Positions 1 to 9,028 are shown, numbered from the stretch's first letter. The stretch is DNA of 64,000 nt from Cognatitamlana sp035818475 (GCF_035818475.1 NZ_JAYMGV010000005.1:124001-188000), one strand, 5' to 3'. Numbers and translations are program-made. The notes: generated by a model not told the origin, from the sequence alone.

Positions 1-1
1 T

Positions 2-115
2 GCTGCCGATGTAGCCGCTACAACTTTGGGAGGGTTAACCGTTAGTTTAACGTTAGAATTACTTGTTGGAAAAAGAAAAAAAAGAAAGGAAGCCAATATA
101 GCTTTGGTTAATTAA
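2..115 (+). CDS. C-terminal end of an unidentified protein (partial)
   Basis: An open frame enters from the left edge and stops with TAA at 113-115. It encodes 37 residues. A hydrophobic stretch ending in LTLELLVG is followed by a basic KRKKRKE tail, which suggests a final membrane helix with a cytoplasmic positive end. The stop overlaps the end of the convergent oxidoreductase gene by 8 bases. Too little is visible to name a family, and the reading frame itself is supported only by being open and by its plausible membrane-tail composition. Confidence 0.45.
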   Translation, partial: AADVAATTLGGLTVSLTLELLVGKRKKRKEANIALVN

Positions 116-1055
116 TCAGTTTTTTAATAATGTCCTTTGTGGGTAATATGGCTTTAGTATATTCAATGCTTGGACCTGCAACCCATACCGTTTTATATGT
201 CGCTTTAGTTGCTGCATGCTTTGTAGCGTGCATTCCAATAGCAAACCTGATCATCTTAACCCATTTTTTTAACCTTCTGTTCTTATTTAACAGGTGCTCA
301 ACCCAGGTTGCCTTTGTTCCTATTTTTTGAACATAGGGTGTATTGATTACAGTACAAGGTGTTCCCGAAATGCGTTCGGTCATTACAATATCACCTGCCC
401 CATAGTCAACACAGGCCTGTTTATATGCTTCTGTTACTGAAGCTTCTTCTGAGGCAATAAACGGACTTCCTACCGAAACGCCTTCGGCACCATATTCTAT
501 CATTTTATCTATATCAGCTTTACACCCTACGCCACCGGCAGAAATAATTGGAATATTACAATTTAAACTTAATGTTCTTATTAAATCTTCGGGCGATTTA
601 TCTCCTCTATGCCCTCCTGCTTTATTATTTACTGCTATAACAGCATCAGCTCCCAATGCTTCAACTTTTTTGGCAAATTTTAAATCAACCACATCACAAA
701 AAACTTTTATTCCGGATTTATGAGCCTGATTAATGGTCTCTTCAGGACTCCCCAAAGATGTAATTATAAAGTCACAGCCTTCTTCACAAATCACCTCCAA
801 TTGCCCTTTATATTTAGTGTTAGATTTATTAACTATAAGATTAAATCCAAAAGAACCACCAGTAACTTTAGCTGCTTTTAATTCTTTGATTGCTGATCTT
901 AAACCATCTAAGGTTCTGTAATTTAGTGCCGGAACACAGCCCGCAATACCGCTTTTCATAGCTTCAGTTACCATAGCTGTGTTAGATACCAAAAACATGG
1001 GGGCCTGAATAATAGGGTATTTTATTTGAAGAAGGTCTGTAAGTTTAGTTTGCAT
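108..1055 (-). CDS. NAD(P)H-dependent flavin oxidoreductase, nitronate monooxygenase family
   Basis: The 315-residue product is a TIM-barrel FMN enzyme of the nitronate monooxygenase / 2-nitropropane dioxygenase type. Visible landmarks are the N-terminal YPIIQAPM strand, the NNKAGGHRG loop carrying the usual active-site His, and the phosphate-binding part ISAGGVG followed by GAEGVSVGSPFIAS. The ATG at 1055 is preferred over an upstream in-frame ATG at 1076 because it begins directly before the conserved barrel. The family oxidises alkyl nitronates or reduces quinones and enoyl compounds; the actual substrate cannot be told from sequence. It is cytosolic, has no signal peptide, and stands alone between a convergent partial gene and a methyltransferase gene read in the same direction. 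Confidence 0.8.
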   Translation of the reverse strand: MQTKLTDLLQIKYPIIQAPMFLVSNTAMVTEAMKSGIAGCVPALNYRTLDGLRSAIKELKAAKVTGGSFGFNLIVNKSNTKYKGQLEVICEEGCDFIITSLGSPEETINQAHKSGIKVFCDVVDLKFAKKVEALGADAVIAVNNKAGGHRGDKSPEDLIRTLSLNCNIPIISAGGVGCKADIDKMIEYGAEGVSVGSPFIASEEASVTEAYKQACVDYGAGDIVMTERISGTPCTVINTPYVQKIGTKATWVEHLLNKNRRLKKWVKMIRFAIGMHATKHAATKATYKTVWVAGPSIEYTKAILPTKDIIKKLIN

Positions 1056-1113
1056 GAAAAATAACTTAGTACACAAATATAATAAATATTATGCATGCAT
1101 AAGAAAATACTTT

Positions 1114-2343
1114 TTAACCAGAGAAACGATAATATCCACATTTTAAGTAAGCCCCTTCTGGAAAACTAACAGGATGATCAACATCATGCCCGGTTTTCAA
1201 AACCAAATTGCAGCTTCTTTTTACTGAGGTCAAAATCTTATCATTAATATCAAAAAAGTCTTGTGCTAATACCCTTGAGGAGCAGGAAGCCAATACCAAC
1301 AAACCATTTTTTGCGGTTAACTGCTCCCCCAGTTTAGCTAACTGAGCATATTTTTTTTTAGCCAATACTATTTCAGAGGCTTGTTTGGCAAAACTGGGAG
1401 GGTCAATTACAACCACATCAAAAGTGATCTTATTTTTAATTAGTTCTTCCAATTCTTTAAAAGCATCGCCTGCAATGGTTTTATGGATTCCGCTATAGGT
1501 ATTTAATTTACCATTTTGAACAGCTATATCCAAAGCTTGCTTGCTTATATCCAAGCTCGTCACTTCTTTGGCTCCATTATATAAGGCATGGACCGAAAAG
1601 CCACCGGCATATGAAAATACATCCAGCACCGTTTTTCCCTTACTCCATACTCCAACTTGTTTTCTGTTGGCCCTATGGTCTAAAAAATATCCTGTTTTAT
1701 GGCCCTTTATAACATTAGCAGAAAAATTAACACCATGTTCTACAAACCTAACCACCTCATTGTTTAAGCTACCATAAACCACATCTCCATTTTTTAATTG
1801 ATGTAATTTTGATTGTTCTAAACCTCTGCTTAACCTCATAACAATGGTTTCAACTCCTGTCACATCCTGTAATATGGGCATAATGATTTCCAAATAATGC
1901 AACCAGATTTCAGAATATAATTTCACCACCAAAACCGAAGCGTATACATCGGCAATTAATCCCGGAAAGCCATCGTTTTCTCCAAATAACAAGCGGTAAC
2001 TATTTGTATTGGTTTCTAATAACCCGGTACGTTTTATAAATGCTTCTTCTATTTGCTTTTGAAAAAAACCAGCGTTGATCTCAACTTTTTGAGTTCCGCT
2101 GTGCAACATTTTTATGCGGATTGGAGAATTTGCATCATATAACCCCAAACCGGTTACCCGATTTTTGTTTTTACTAAAAACAATGGCTAAATCACCGGAT
2201 TTGGCATCTTCATTTATCTTGGTGATATTATTTGAGAATACCCAGGGATGTCCTTTTAACACAAATTGCTCACCTTTAGCGTTCAGCTTAACAGCCAAGC
2301 GCTTTGGAGCATAGTTAGATTTAATTTTAGATGAAAATCCCAT
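1114..2343 (-). CDS. rlmI: class I rRNA large-subunit methyltransferase, RlmI-like
   Basis: The 409-residue protein has an N-terminal PUA-type RNA-binding region (about residues 15-90, with the typical GHPWVFSNNI) and a C-terminal Rossmann SAM-dependent methyltransferase domain. The SAM-binding segment reads DVFSYAGGFSVHAL near residue 240, and the catalytic region reads VVIDPPSFAK near residue 310, with a later LASCSS segment expected in m5C methyltransferases. The family methylates C5 of a cytosine in 23S rRNA (C1962 in E. coli). Length and domain order match the family. The exact target base in this organism is inferred. Confidence 0.85.
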   Translation of the reverse strand: MGFSSKIKSNYAPKRLAVKLNAKGEQFVLKGHPWVFSNNITKINEDAKSGDLAIVFSKNKNRVTGLGLYDANSPIRIKMLHSGTQKVEINAGFFQKQIEEAFIKRTGLLETNTNSYRLLFGENDGFPGLIADVYASVLVVKLYSEIWLHYLEIIMPILQDVTGVETIVMRLSRGLEQSKLHQLKNGDVVYGSLNNEVVRFVEHGVNFSANVIKGHKTGYFLDHRANRKQVGVWSKGKTVLDVFSYAGGFSVHALYNGAKEVTSLDISKQALDIAVQNGKLNTYSGIHKTIAGDAFKELEELIKNKITFDVVVIDPPSFAKQASEIVLAKKKYAQLAKLGEQLTAKNGLLVLASCSSRVLAQDFFDINDKILTSVKRSCNLVLKTGHDVDHPVSFPEGAYLKCGYYRFSG

Positions 2344-2481
2344 AAGTTCAATAACTATCGCTCAAAAGTATAGGTTTTAATACAATTAAAGAATTTTTTA
2401 AAAAACTATACTTCAAATAAGGATTAAAAAGGGCTGATTTAAAAAATGATTGAGTTCCTAAATTTAAAATTTTAGAAATCT

Positions 2482-2994
2482 TTACATTTTCTCAAAGTAA
2501 ACTATAGCGTCTATATCAGAGATTATGGTAGCACCGGCTTGTGATAAATCTTCTTGACGTTTTATAGATAAGACTAATGAATTTTCTGTTAATTCATCTA
2601 TTTTCATTTTCCCAACTTCTCCATTCGATTCTGTTATGAGTTCATTATTAACCATTTCCCATGTTCCATCACTCACAGATTTCAAATCGGAAATATTTTG
2701 AACTGTGGTTTGCCCTAAAACAACGGATGTAACTTTTAGGCTAAACGAACCTTCAGATATCATGACATTAGGATTTTCTTTAAAAGTAATTGTATTATTC
2801 ATATCATACGCCTCACCTGTAAAATCAGTAGATAAGGTTTGGCTCTGCACTTCAGTAACGGTTACTCCTGAATATAAATAATCCACCATCTTCCAAGTAC
2901 CTACAATATCACTAGATTCATTAGAAACTTTTTCATTAGAACAAGACGTAAGGGCAATTAAAAATGCAACGAATAATAGCTTAGATTTTTTCAT
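2482..2994 (-). CDS. lipocalin-like lipoprotein
   Basis: The protein has 170 residues. It starts with a lipoprotein signal (MKKSKLLFVAFLIALTSC, lipobox Cys near residue 18), so it should be lipid-anchored in the envelope. After the signal the segment IVGTWKMVDYLY is the GTW start of the lipocalin-like fold common in Bacteroidetes lipoproteins. A second DGTWEMVNNEL stretch occurs near residue 110 in a beta-rich body. No ligand can be predicted. It stands alone between the methyltransferase gene and the duplicated dnaK tail. Confidence 0.6.
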   Translation of the reverse strand: MKKSKLLFVAFLIALTSCSNEKVSNESSDIVGTWKMVDYLYSGVTVTEVQSQTLSTDFTGEAYDMNNTITFKENPNVMISEGSFSLKVTSVVLGQTTVQNISDLKSVSDGTWEMVNNELITESNGEVGKMKIDELTENSLVLSIKRQEDLSQAGATIISDIDAIVYFEKM

Positions 2995-3130
2995 AAATCA
3001 CAACGGGTTTATCGTACAATAGTAATAAGAAAAAACACAATAAGAAAGTGAAATCAAATAAATATTTACCCCCTTTTGTTAATACTAATTTCATGGGATA
3101 TGCACCTAATAAAAAGTCTAACAAATAAAA

Positions 3131-3158
3131 AAGCGCAACCCTATAAATGATTGCGCTT
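3131..3158 (-). terminator. degenerate copy of the dnaK terminator
   Basis: An AAGCGCAA / TTGCGCTT inverted repeat with a roughly 12-base loop lies just after the duplicated dnaK 3' fragment. The intact dnaK gene has a similar hairpin (ACGCAACCAT...ATGGTTGCGT) in the same relative place, so the terminator appears to have been copied together with the gene end. Confidence 0.6.
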
Positions 3159-3180
3159 ATATAAAAAATTAAGCTCTGTT

Positions 3181-3360
3181 TATTTAACTTCTTCGAAATC
3201 TACATCTACATCTTCAATATCACTTCCTTCATTTGCCTGTCCGTTAGAACCTGCCCGGTCCAAGTTGTGCTCCACCGACTTGCTGTACTTCAGCCTGTGC
3301 CTTATACATTTCTTCACTCTCCACTTTCCAGGCTTCATTGATCTTATCAAGCACCATCAA
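3181..3360 (-). pseudogene. duplicated 3' end of dnaK (fragment)
   Basis: This stretch is clearly similar to the last 55-60 codons of the complete dnaK gene at 5139-7049. Both encode INEAWKV, EEMYKAQAE, GSNGQANEGSD and FEEVK. Relative to the intact gene the copy has lost bases within the GPDAGSNG region, which breaks the frame. No start or ATPase domain is attached. Similarity fades near 3353-3400. It is a non-functional fragment that arose by duplication or recombination, with the 3463-5064 gene now between the two dnaK ends. Confidence 0.85.
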
Positions 3361-3462
3361 TACCAACTTTTTAGCTATTAGAGAACTTGAAGTATTTTTG
3401 AAGTACCTCCATTTTTATGAATATGGACTAATTTAGCTCCATCCAAATATATCTTGACATTT

Positions 3463-5064
3463 ATGATGACATTTTTTTTATTAGGCCATAAACGATCATT
3501 AAAAAAAACCTTCCCTTTTTTGTTCATAGTTATCAACCTTTTTCAAGGGGTTTATGCACAGACTGATGATGAAATCATTGAAGAGCTGTTCTATAATTCA
3601 TATCTGGTTTATAAAAAATTACGACATGCCAATGGTTTATATTATAATTCACTGGATTTAAACGGGGTTCTGGATAACAGAGGAGCTAATGCGGTTACAG
3701 GCTTTGGTTTGACCGGTTTATGTGTAGCTCACGCCATGGGATGGGAACCAAATGCTGAAACTTTAGCACTTGAAACACTTCAAAGCGTCAACGGAAATAA
3801 CAGTGCCTATCCTTCTGTAAAATTAGCGACAAACGCCAAAGGTGTAACGGAGCATTTCTATGTTATCACTACCGGTGAGGACATATGGTTAAATACAGAA
3901 AGCTATAGTCCTATAGATCATGATTTACTAGTAGCAGGGGTCATATTTGCAAAAAATTATTTTAACACTAATGCGGCTTTGGTACAAGAGGCCGATATTT
4001 TAATCAATGCCCTAAATCAGGAAGATTTTTTTGGAGACATTAGTTCCGGACAAGTAGCATTAGGAATGAAAACAGACGGTACTCCTAACGGAAATTATAC
4101 AAAACCCTATAGTGAATACATGCTCATTAATTATATAGCTAAAGAATTAAATGTTAGTGCCGCCTCTACGCAATTTTGGAATTTGCACTATGCCACGACC
4201 TCAAATTTGCAAAAACGAAGTTATGGGGGCTATAATCTGTTGACCACCAATACCGGAGGTTTTCTATCAAGCTTTATTCACTCATTTAACTTTATTACCA
4301 TTCACGATTTTTCCAACAGTTCAGAATATTTGTCCTTTATGGAAAACGCTGCCTATGCAGATATCTCCTGGTGGAGTGATCAAACCTCAATTTCACCGGA
4401 ATCCTACGAATGGGGTACCGGAGCTGGTACAACCTTTAATGATACAGACTATGGTTCATATCATGCTGATAAAATAAGGCCCAATGGGTCTGACCTTCAA
4501 AACAAACAGCTTATTGTTTCTCCCCATATTATTGCTGGTTTTGCCCCTGTAATACCAGACAGAGCTAAAGCAGATTTAATAGCTATTTGGAAACATGTAC
4601 CAAAGGCCAGGTTTAATATTGGAGACGGAAAAGAAGTATTATGGAGATACAGTTTTAAATACCCCAATTGGGATGCTACCAGGATCTCGGGTGTTGATTT
4701 TGCAAGCATGTATTTGGGATTGGCATCATTGCCCCAGTTTTTAGGATTAGAGTTTTTTAATACCTATAATGATTTTAATCACTATAATTCGTTAAGTATC
4801 AATACCATTGAAAATTCTTACAAACATTTCAGTTTTAAAATGTTTCCTAATCCATTAAAAGGAAACCAATTTAATTTATCGATTAGAAACCATGTTGGCC
4901 CTACCCAAGTTGATATTTATGACACTCTGGGCAAAAAGATATATAGTCAGGCCATTGACTCCAATACTTTAACTATTAACACCTACAGTCTATCACCTAA
5001 TGTCTACTATATCAAATTGATGAATCAGGGTCATATACTAACAAAAAAATTAGTTATACAATAA
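3463..5064 (+). CDS. secreted T9SS cargo protein, possible GH144-like (glucoamylase-fold) enzyme
   Basis: The 533-residue protein has an N-terminal signal ending LFQGVYAQ and a C-terminal T9SS type A sorting tail (MFPNPLKGN near residue 463, then YDTLGKKIY and a final KKLVIQ), so it should cross the outer membrane. The body is alpha-helical in character. Segments TGFGLTGLCVAHAMGW, a His-containing FIHSFNFI region, YEWGTGAGT, IVSPHIIAGFAPVIP and SGVDFASMYLGLAS are spaced like the (alpha/alpha)6 barrel of the GH144 / DUF-type glucoamylase family, which includes beta-1,2-glucanases. This match is from memory of the family and is only moderate. I start at the ATG at 3463; a TTG lies at 3454. The gene sits between the intact dnaK 3' end and its broken duplicate. 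Confidence 0.5.
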   Translation: MMTFFLLGHKRSLKKTFPFLFIVINLFQGVYAQTDDEIIEELFYNSYLVYKKLRHANGLYYNSLDLNGVLDNRGANAVTGFGLTGLCVAHAMGWEPNAETLALETLQSVNGNNSAYPSVKLATNAKGVTEHFYVITTGEDIWLNTESYSPIDHDLLVAGVIFAKNYFNTNAALVQEADILINALNQEDFFGDISSGQVALGMKTDGTPNGNYTKPYSEYMLINYIAKELNVSAASTQFWNLHYATTSNLQKRSYGGYNLLTTNTGGFLSSFIHSFNFITIHDFSNSSEYLSFMENAAYADISWWSDQTSISPESYEWGTGAGTTFNDTDYGSYHADKIRPNGSDLQNKQLIVSPHIIAGFAPVIPDRAKADLIAIWKHVPKARFNIGDGKEVLWRYSFKYPNWDATRISGVDFASMYLGLASLPQFLGLEFFNTYNDFNHYNSLSINTIENSYKHFSFKMFPNPLKGNQFNLSIRNHVGPTQVDIYDTLGKKIYSQAIDSNTLTINTYSLSPNVYYIKLMNQGHILTKKLVIQ

Positions 5065-5065
5065 A

Positions 5066-5096
5066 AAAACGCAACCATAAATGGTTGCGTTTTTTT
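5066..5096 (-). terminator. dnaK terminator, possibly bidirectional
   Basis: A near-perfect hairpin ACGCAACCAT-AA-ATGGTTGCGT is flanked by A-runs on the left and T-runs on the right. It therefore can end both the convergent secreted-protein gene (stop at 5064) and dnaK (stop at 5139). Confidence 0.8.
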
Positions 5097-5138
5097 ATTT
5101 CACTTTTTCGAGACCTATACTCGACTTCGCTCTGTATA

Positions 5139-7049
5139 TTACTTGACTTCTTCGAAGTCTACGTCCTCAACATCACTGCCTTCATTTGCCTGTCCGTTAG
5201 AACCTGCATCCGGTCCAGGTTGTGCTCCACCGTCTTGTTGTGCTTCAGCCTGTGCCTTATACATTTCTTCGCTTGCCACTTTCCAGGCTTCATTGATCTT
5301 ATCAAGAGCCGGTGCAATTACTGCCAAGTCTTTAGACTCATAAGCTTTCTTCAACTCTTCTAAGGCTTCCTCTATTGGTTTTTTCTTATCATCTGATAAT
5401 TTATCACCAAACTCCTCCAATTGCTTTTCAGTTTGGAAAATCATAGAATCTGCCTCGTTTAATTTTTGAGCTTGCTCGGCAGCTGCTTTATCTGCTTCAG
5501 CATTAGCTTCGGCATCAGCTTTCATTTTCTCAATTTCTTCTTCTGTTAATCCTGAAGAGGCTTCAATTCTAATATCTTGCTTCTTACCGGTAGCCTTATC
5601 TTCTGCAGATACTTTTATAATACCGTTGGCATCAATATCAAAAATTACTTCAATTTGAGGTGTACCACGCCTTGCTGGTGGAATACCATCCAAATGGAAT
5701 CGGCCAATAGTTTTATTATCTGCCGCCATAGCTCTTTCTCCCTGTAATACATGAATCTCTACTGAAGGCTGGTTATCTGCTGCTGTTGAGAATACCTGTG
5801 ATTTCTTAGTAGGAATAGTAGTATTGGCTTCTATAAGCTTAGTAAATACATTACCCATAGTTTCAATACCAAGAGATAAAGGGGTTACATCTAAAAGTAA
5901 TACATCCTTAACATCTCCTGTTAAAACACCTCCTTGAATACCGGCACCTAGAGAGACTACCTCATCAGGATTTACTCCTTTACTTGGTGTTTTTCCAAAG
6001 AATTTTTCAACCGCAGCCTGTACTGCAGGAATACGTGTAGAACCTCCTACCAATATCACTTCGTCTATATCACTTTTACTTAAGCCTGCTGCTTTTAAAG
6101 CCGACTCACATGGAGCAATAGTACGTTTTACTAAATCGTCAATTAATTGTTCAAATTTAGATTTTGTTAAAGTACGTACTAAGTGTTTTGGTCCACTAGC
6201 CGTTGCTGTAATATAAGGTAAGTTAATTTCTGTTTGTGCTGAAGATGATAATTCAATTTTAGCTTTTTCAGCAGCTTCTTTTAAACGTTGAAGCGACATT
6301 GGGTCTTTTCTTAGATCCATGTTTTCTTCAGCATTAAACTCATCTGCCAACCAGTTAATGATTTTCTCATCAACATCATCACCACCTAAGTGTGTATCAC
6401 CATCAGTAGATAATACTTCAAATACACCATCTCCTAATTCTAAGATAGATACATCATGAGTACCACCACCAAAGTCAAATACTACAATCTTTTGGTCTGT
6501 ACCTTTTTTATCTAAACCATAAGCTAATGCCGCAGCAGTAGGCTCATTGATAATTCTTTCTACTTTTAATCCTGCAATTTCTCCAGCTTCTTTAGTAGCC
6601 TGACGTTGGGAATCATTAAAATAAGCTGGCACTGTAATTACTGCACGACTTACATCTGTTCCTAAATAATCCTCAGCAGTTTTCTTCATTTTTTGAAGAA
6701 TCATAGCCGATAATTCTTGTGGCGTATATAAACGTCCTTCAATATCTACTCTAGGGGTATCGTTATCTCCTTTTACAACTTTATATGGTACACGTTCTGC
6801 TTCTTTTTGAGATTCAGAATATTTATTCCCCATAAAACGCTTAATAGAATAAACCGTTTTTGTAGGGTTTGTCACTGCCTGACGTTTTGCTGGATCACCA
6901 ACTTTGATTTCTCCGCCTTCAACAAAGGCAATTACAGAAGGGGTTGTTCTTTTTCCTTCTGCATTAGGAATTACAACAGGTTCATTACCTTCCATTACAG
7001 AAACGCAAGAGTTGGTTGTTCCTAAATCTATTCCAATAATTTTACTCAT
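5139..7049 (-). CDS. dnaK: molecular chaperone DnaK (Hsp70)
   Basis: The 636-residue protein is full length. It begins with the ATPase signature GIDLGTTNSCVSVMEG. VFDFGGGTHDVSIL and VILVGGSTRIPAVQ follow in the actin-fold domain, then the linker DVLLLDVTPLSLGIET, the substrate-binding domain, and a helical lid with an acidic tail ending in DVDFEEVK. It binds exposed hydrophobic peptide segments in an ATP cycle with DnaJ and GrpE. Neither dnaJ nor grpE is adjacent. The 375-base upstream region has no CIRCE-like repeat, but it contains a palindrome and a sigma-54-like element. A broken copy of its 3' end lies 1.8 kb downstream. Confidence 0.98.
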   Translation of the reverse strand: MSKIIGIDLGTTNSCVSVMEGNEPVVIPNAEGKRTTPSVIAFVEGGEIKVGDPAKRQAVTNPTKTVYSIKRFMGNKYSESQKEAERVPYKVVKGDNDTPRVDIEGRLYTPQELSAMILQKMKKTAEDYLGTDVSRAVITVPAYFNDSQRQATKEAGEIAGLKVERIINEPTAAALAYGLDKKGTDQKIVVFDFGGGTHDVSILELGDGVFEVLSTDGDTHLGGDDVDEKIINWLADEFNAEENMDLRKDPMSLQRLKEAAEKAKIELSSSAQTEINLPYITATASGPKHLVRTLTKSKFEQLIDDLVKRTIAPCESALKAAGLSKSDIDEVILVGGSTRIPAVQAAVEKFFGKTPSKGVNPDEVVSLGAGIQGGVLTGDVKDVLLLDVTPLSLGIETMGNVFTKLIEANTTIPTKKSQVFSTAADNQPSVEIHVLQGERAMAADNKTIGRFHLDGIPPARRGTPQIEVIFDIDANGIIKVSAEDKATGKKQDIRIEASSGLTEEEIEKMKADAEANAEADKAAAEQAQKLNEADSMIFQTEKQLEEFGDKLSDDKKKPIEEALEELKKAYESKDLAVIAPALDKINEAWKVASEEMYKAQAEAQQDGGAQPGPDAGSNGQANEGSDVEDVDFEEVK

Positions 7050-7100
7050 AATTGTTTATTTATCTTGTTGAATGTTCATTTTTAAATTCGATTTGTATAA

Positions 7101-7142
7101 GTCAATCATTATGCCAAGGCAAAAAGTATGACACAGTGTCAT
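7101..7142 (-). promoter_or_regulatory. candidate dnaK promoter and operator palindrome
   Basis: On the minus strand TTGGCATAATGATTGAC (7117-7101) places GG and GA ten bases apart, as in the -24/-12 layout of sigma-54 promoters, although the -12 C is A here. Ten bases upstream lies the perfect palindrome ATGACAC-A-GTGTCAT (7128-7142, plus-strand reading). The layout suggests regulated stress expression of dnaK. The sigma factor assignment is inference, and the palindrome could equally be a repressor site. Confidence 0.4.
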
Positions 7143-7212
7143 ATTATATTCAATTTACGGTCATAGTCGCAGTTTATAGACATTTATCAGACTCATTATT
7201 TATTATTTTTTT

Positions 7213-7297
7213 GGGTGCATCCCTGTTGGGCCGGGCTTTCGGCAGTCGCTCCCTCCTTCTGTCGGGGAGCTTCAACAAATGCCTCAATCCCTTGCAC
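7213..7297 (+). repeat. dispersed intergenic repeat, copy 1
   Basis: This stretch contains CGGGCTTTCGGCAGTCGCT and, after a short gap, GAGCTTCAACAAATGCCTCA. The same two blocks occur in reverse complement at 35375-35463. The two copies are roughly three-quarters identical, with the middle more variable. It lies between dnaK and sdaA and does not encode a protein. It resembles REP- or MITE-like intergenic elements. Confidence 0.75.
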
Positions 7298-7423
7298 AAT
7301 TAACCGCAACATTAATAACACTAAGCAATCTTTATTTATAAATCACAACTTTGCCCCTGGGGTCTTTGCGAGCATAAAAAAACAATATATATTTGCTCAA
7401 CTATAACGATTGCGTAATCTATT

Positions 7424-8845
7424 ATGGAGTGTATTTCTGTTTTTGATATGTTAAAGATTGGTATTGGACCTTCCAGTTCACATACTCTGGGCCCGTGGCG
7501 GGCAGCTGAACGCTGGATTTTAGAGCTAAAAGCTTCTAATCAATTTGAATATGTTGAAAACATATCTGTAGACCTTTACGGCTCATTATCCCTTACAGGA
7601 AAAGGACATGCCACAGATTATGCGGTAATGTTGGGGCTAAGCGGTTGCGATCCGGAAACCATGCCAACCAATGATATAGATAAAATCATCAGCTCAATTA
7701 AAGCTCAAAATAAAATAGCTTTTAATAATGAGAAGCCCTTAACATTTGATCCAAAAACAGCCATTGTTTTCAACAGGCAGTTTTTACCATTCCACTCAAA
7801 TGCAATGACTTTTACTGCTACTATAGCCGGTAAAGCATATAAATCAACCTTCTATTCTATTGGTGGAGGGTTTGTAATTAAAGAAGAGTCAAATAATTCA
7901 AAAAAGAATTTTGAAATAAAATGTTCTTTTCCTTATCCTATTGAAAAAGGTACGGACCTACTTCAATTTTGCAATACACTAAACAAGCCCATATCTGATG
8001 TTGTTCTGGAAAATGAAAAGTCCATTCGTACAGAAGCTAATATAAACAGCGAACTAAAACGCATTTGGGATACCATGCTGGAATGTATGTTTGTTGGCTG
8101 TCATACTGAAGGTAAACTCCCGGGAGGCTTGAATGTTAGACGCCGGGCTTTTGACATTCATCAAAACTTAAAAGGCTCATCTCCATATAAAACTCCGGTA
8201 GAATGGGTCTACTCCATAAGGAACACCGAGGTTAAATTCAGACAAATCCTAAAATGGGTAAGCTGCTTTGCTTTGGCCGTTAACGAAGTCAATGCTTCAT
8301 TAGGACGTGTAGTTACAGCACCAACAAACGGAAGTGCCGGTGTTATTCCTGCTGTTCTTATGTATTATTTGGTCATAGAAAATCACGATGGTAACTTTGA
8401 GGATATTAAACGGTTTTTACTGGTCGCCGGAGAAATAGGAAGTATCTTTAAAAAGGGAGCCACCATTAGTGCTGCTATGGGTGGTTGTCAGGCAGAAATA
8501 GGCGTATCTTCAGCTATGGCTGCCGGGGCCTTATGTGAGCTTTTAGGCGGAACACCCGAACAGGTTTTGGTTGCTTCTGAAATTGCTATGGAGCATCATC
8601 TAGGTTTAACCTGCGATCCTATTGGAGGCCTTGTACAAATACCATGTATAGAGCGTAATGCCATGGGGGCTATAAAAGCCATTAACGCAGCAGAACTGGC
8701 ATTAGACACTGCTCCGGAACATGTTAAAGTTCCCTTAGATAAAGTGGTAGCAACCATGTGGGAAACTGCCAAAGATATGCATACTAAATATAAAGAAACC
8801 AGCGAAGGTGGTCTGGCTATAGGTGTTAACCTTACAGATTGTTAG
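7424..8845 (+). CDS. sdaA: L-serine ammonia-lyase (L-serine dehydratase), iron-sulfur type
   Basis: The 473-residue protein is the one-chain form of the 4Fe-4S serine dehydratase. The N-terminal beta domain opens with SVFDMLKIGIGPSSSHT, the substrate-recognition loop. The C-terminal alpha domain carries the catalytic APTNGSAG motif. The cluster cysteines are expected in GGCQAEIG, LTCDPIGG and IPCIERNAMG. It converts L-serine to pyruvate and ammonia in the cytosol. The start is the ATG at 7424; an in-frame extension is not supported. It is transcribed alone, with the dispersed repeat upstream. Confidence 0.95.
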   Translation: MECISVFDMLKIGIGPSSSHTLGPWRAAERWILELKASNQFEYVENISVDLYGSLSLTGKGHATDYAVMLGLSGCDPETMPTNDIDKIISSIKAQNKIAFNNEKPLTFDPKTAIVFNRQFLPFHSNAMTFTATIAGKAYKSTFYSIGGGFVIKEESNNSKKNFEIKCSFPYPIEKGTDLLQFCNTLNKPISDVVLENEKSIRTEANINSELKRIWDTMLECMFVGCHTEGKLPGGLNVRRRAFDIHQNLKGSSPYKTPVEWVYSIRNTEVKFRQILKWVSCFALAVNEVNASLGRVVTAPTNGSAGVIPAVLMYYLVIENHDGNFEDIKRFLLVAGEIGSIFKKGATISAAMGGCQAEIGVSSAMAAGALCELLGGTPEQVLVASEIAMEHHLGLTCDPIGGLVQIPCIERNAMGAIKAINAAELALDTAPEHVKVPLDKVVATMWETAKDMHTKYKETSEGGLAIGVNLTDC

Positions 8846-9028
8846 AATACAGCTATATTTCAGACATCATTCGTTTTTATTTATCATTCTAATTTTCGGT
8901 ATCACACAATCTAGTAAAGTTATTATTTAGGAGTTTTCACTTTCAATGCTCCTCAATAAAAAAATGATATATGTTTAATAATAATTAAAAACATAGTATA
9001 TTAACGGTTAAAACAATTCAACTTACAA

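Noticed and set aside
1541..1777. 78-residue plus-strand open frame inside the RlmI-like gene
   Set aside because: It is antisense to a well-supported gene, with no family features; a shadow of the real coding frame. The same applies to the many other short frames inside dnaK, katG, PL6, PL8 and HTCS genes.
7050..7423. CIRCE operator before dnaK
   Set aside because: No TTAGCACTC-N9-GAGTGCTAA-like repeat is present in the 374-base region; only the ATGACAC palindrome was found.
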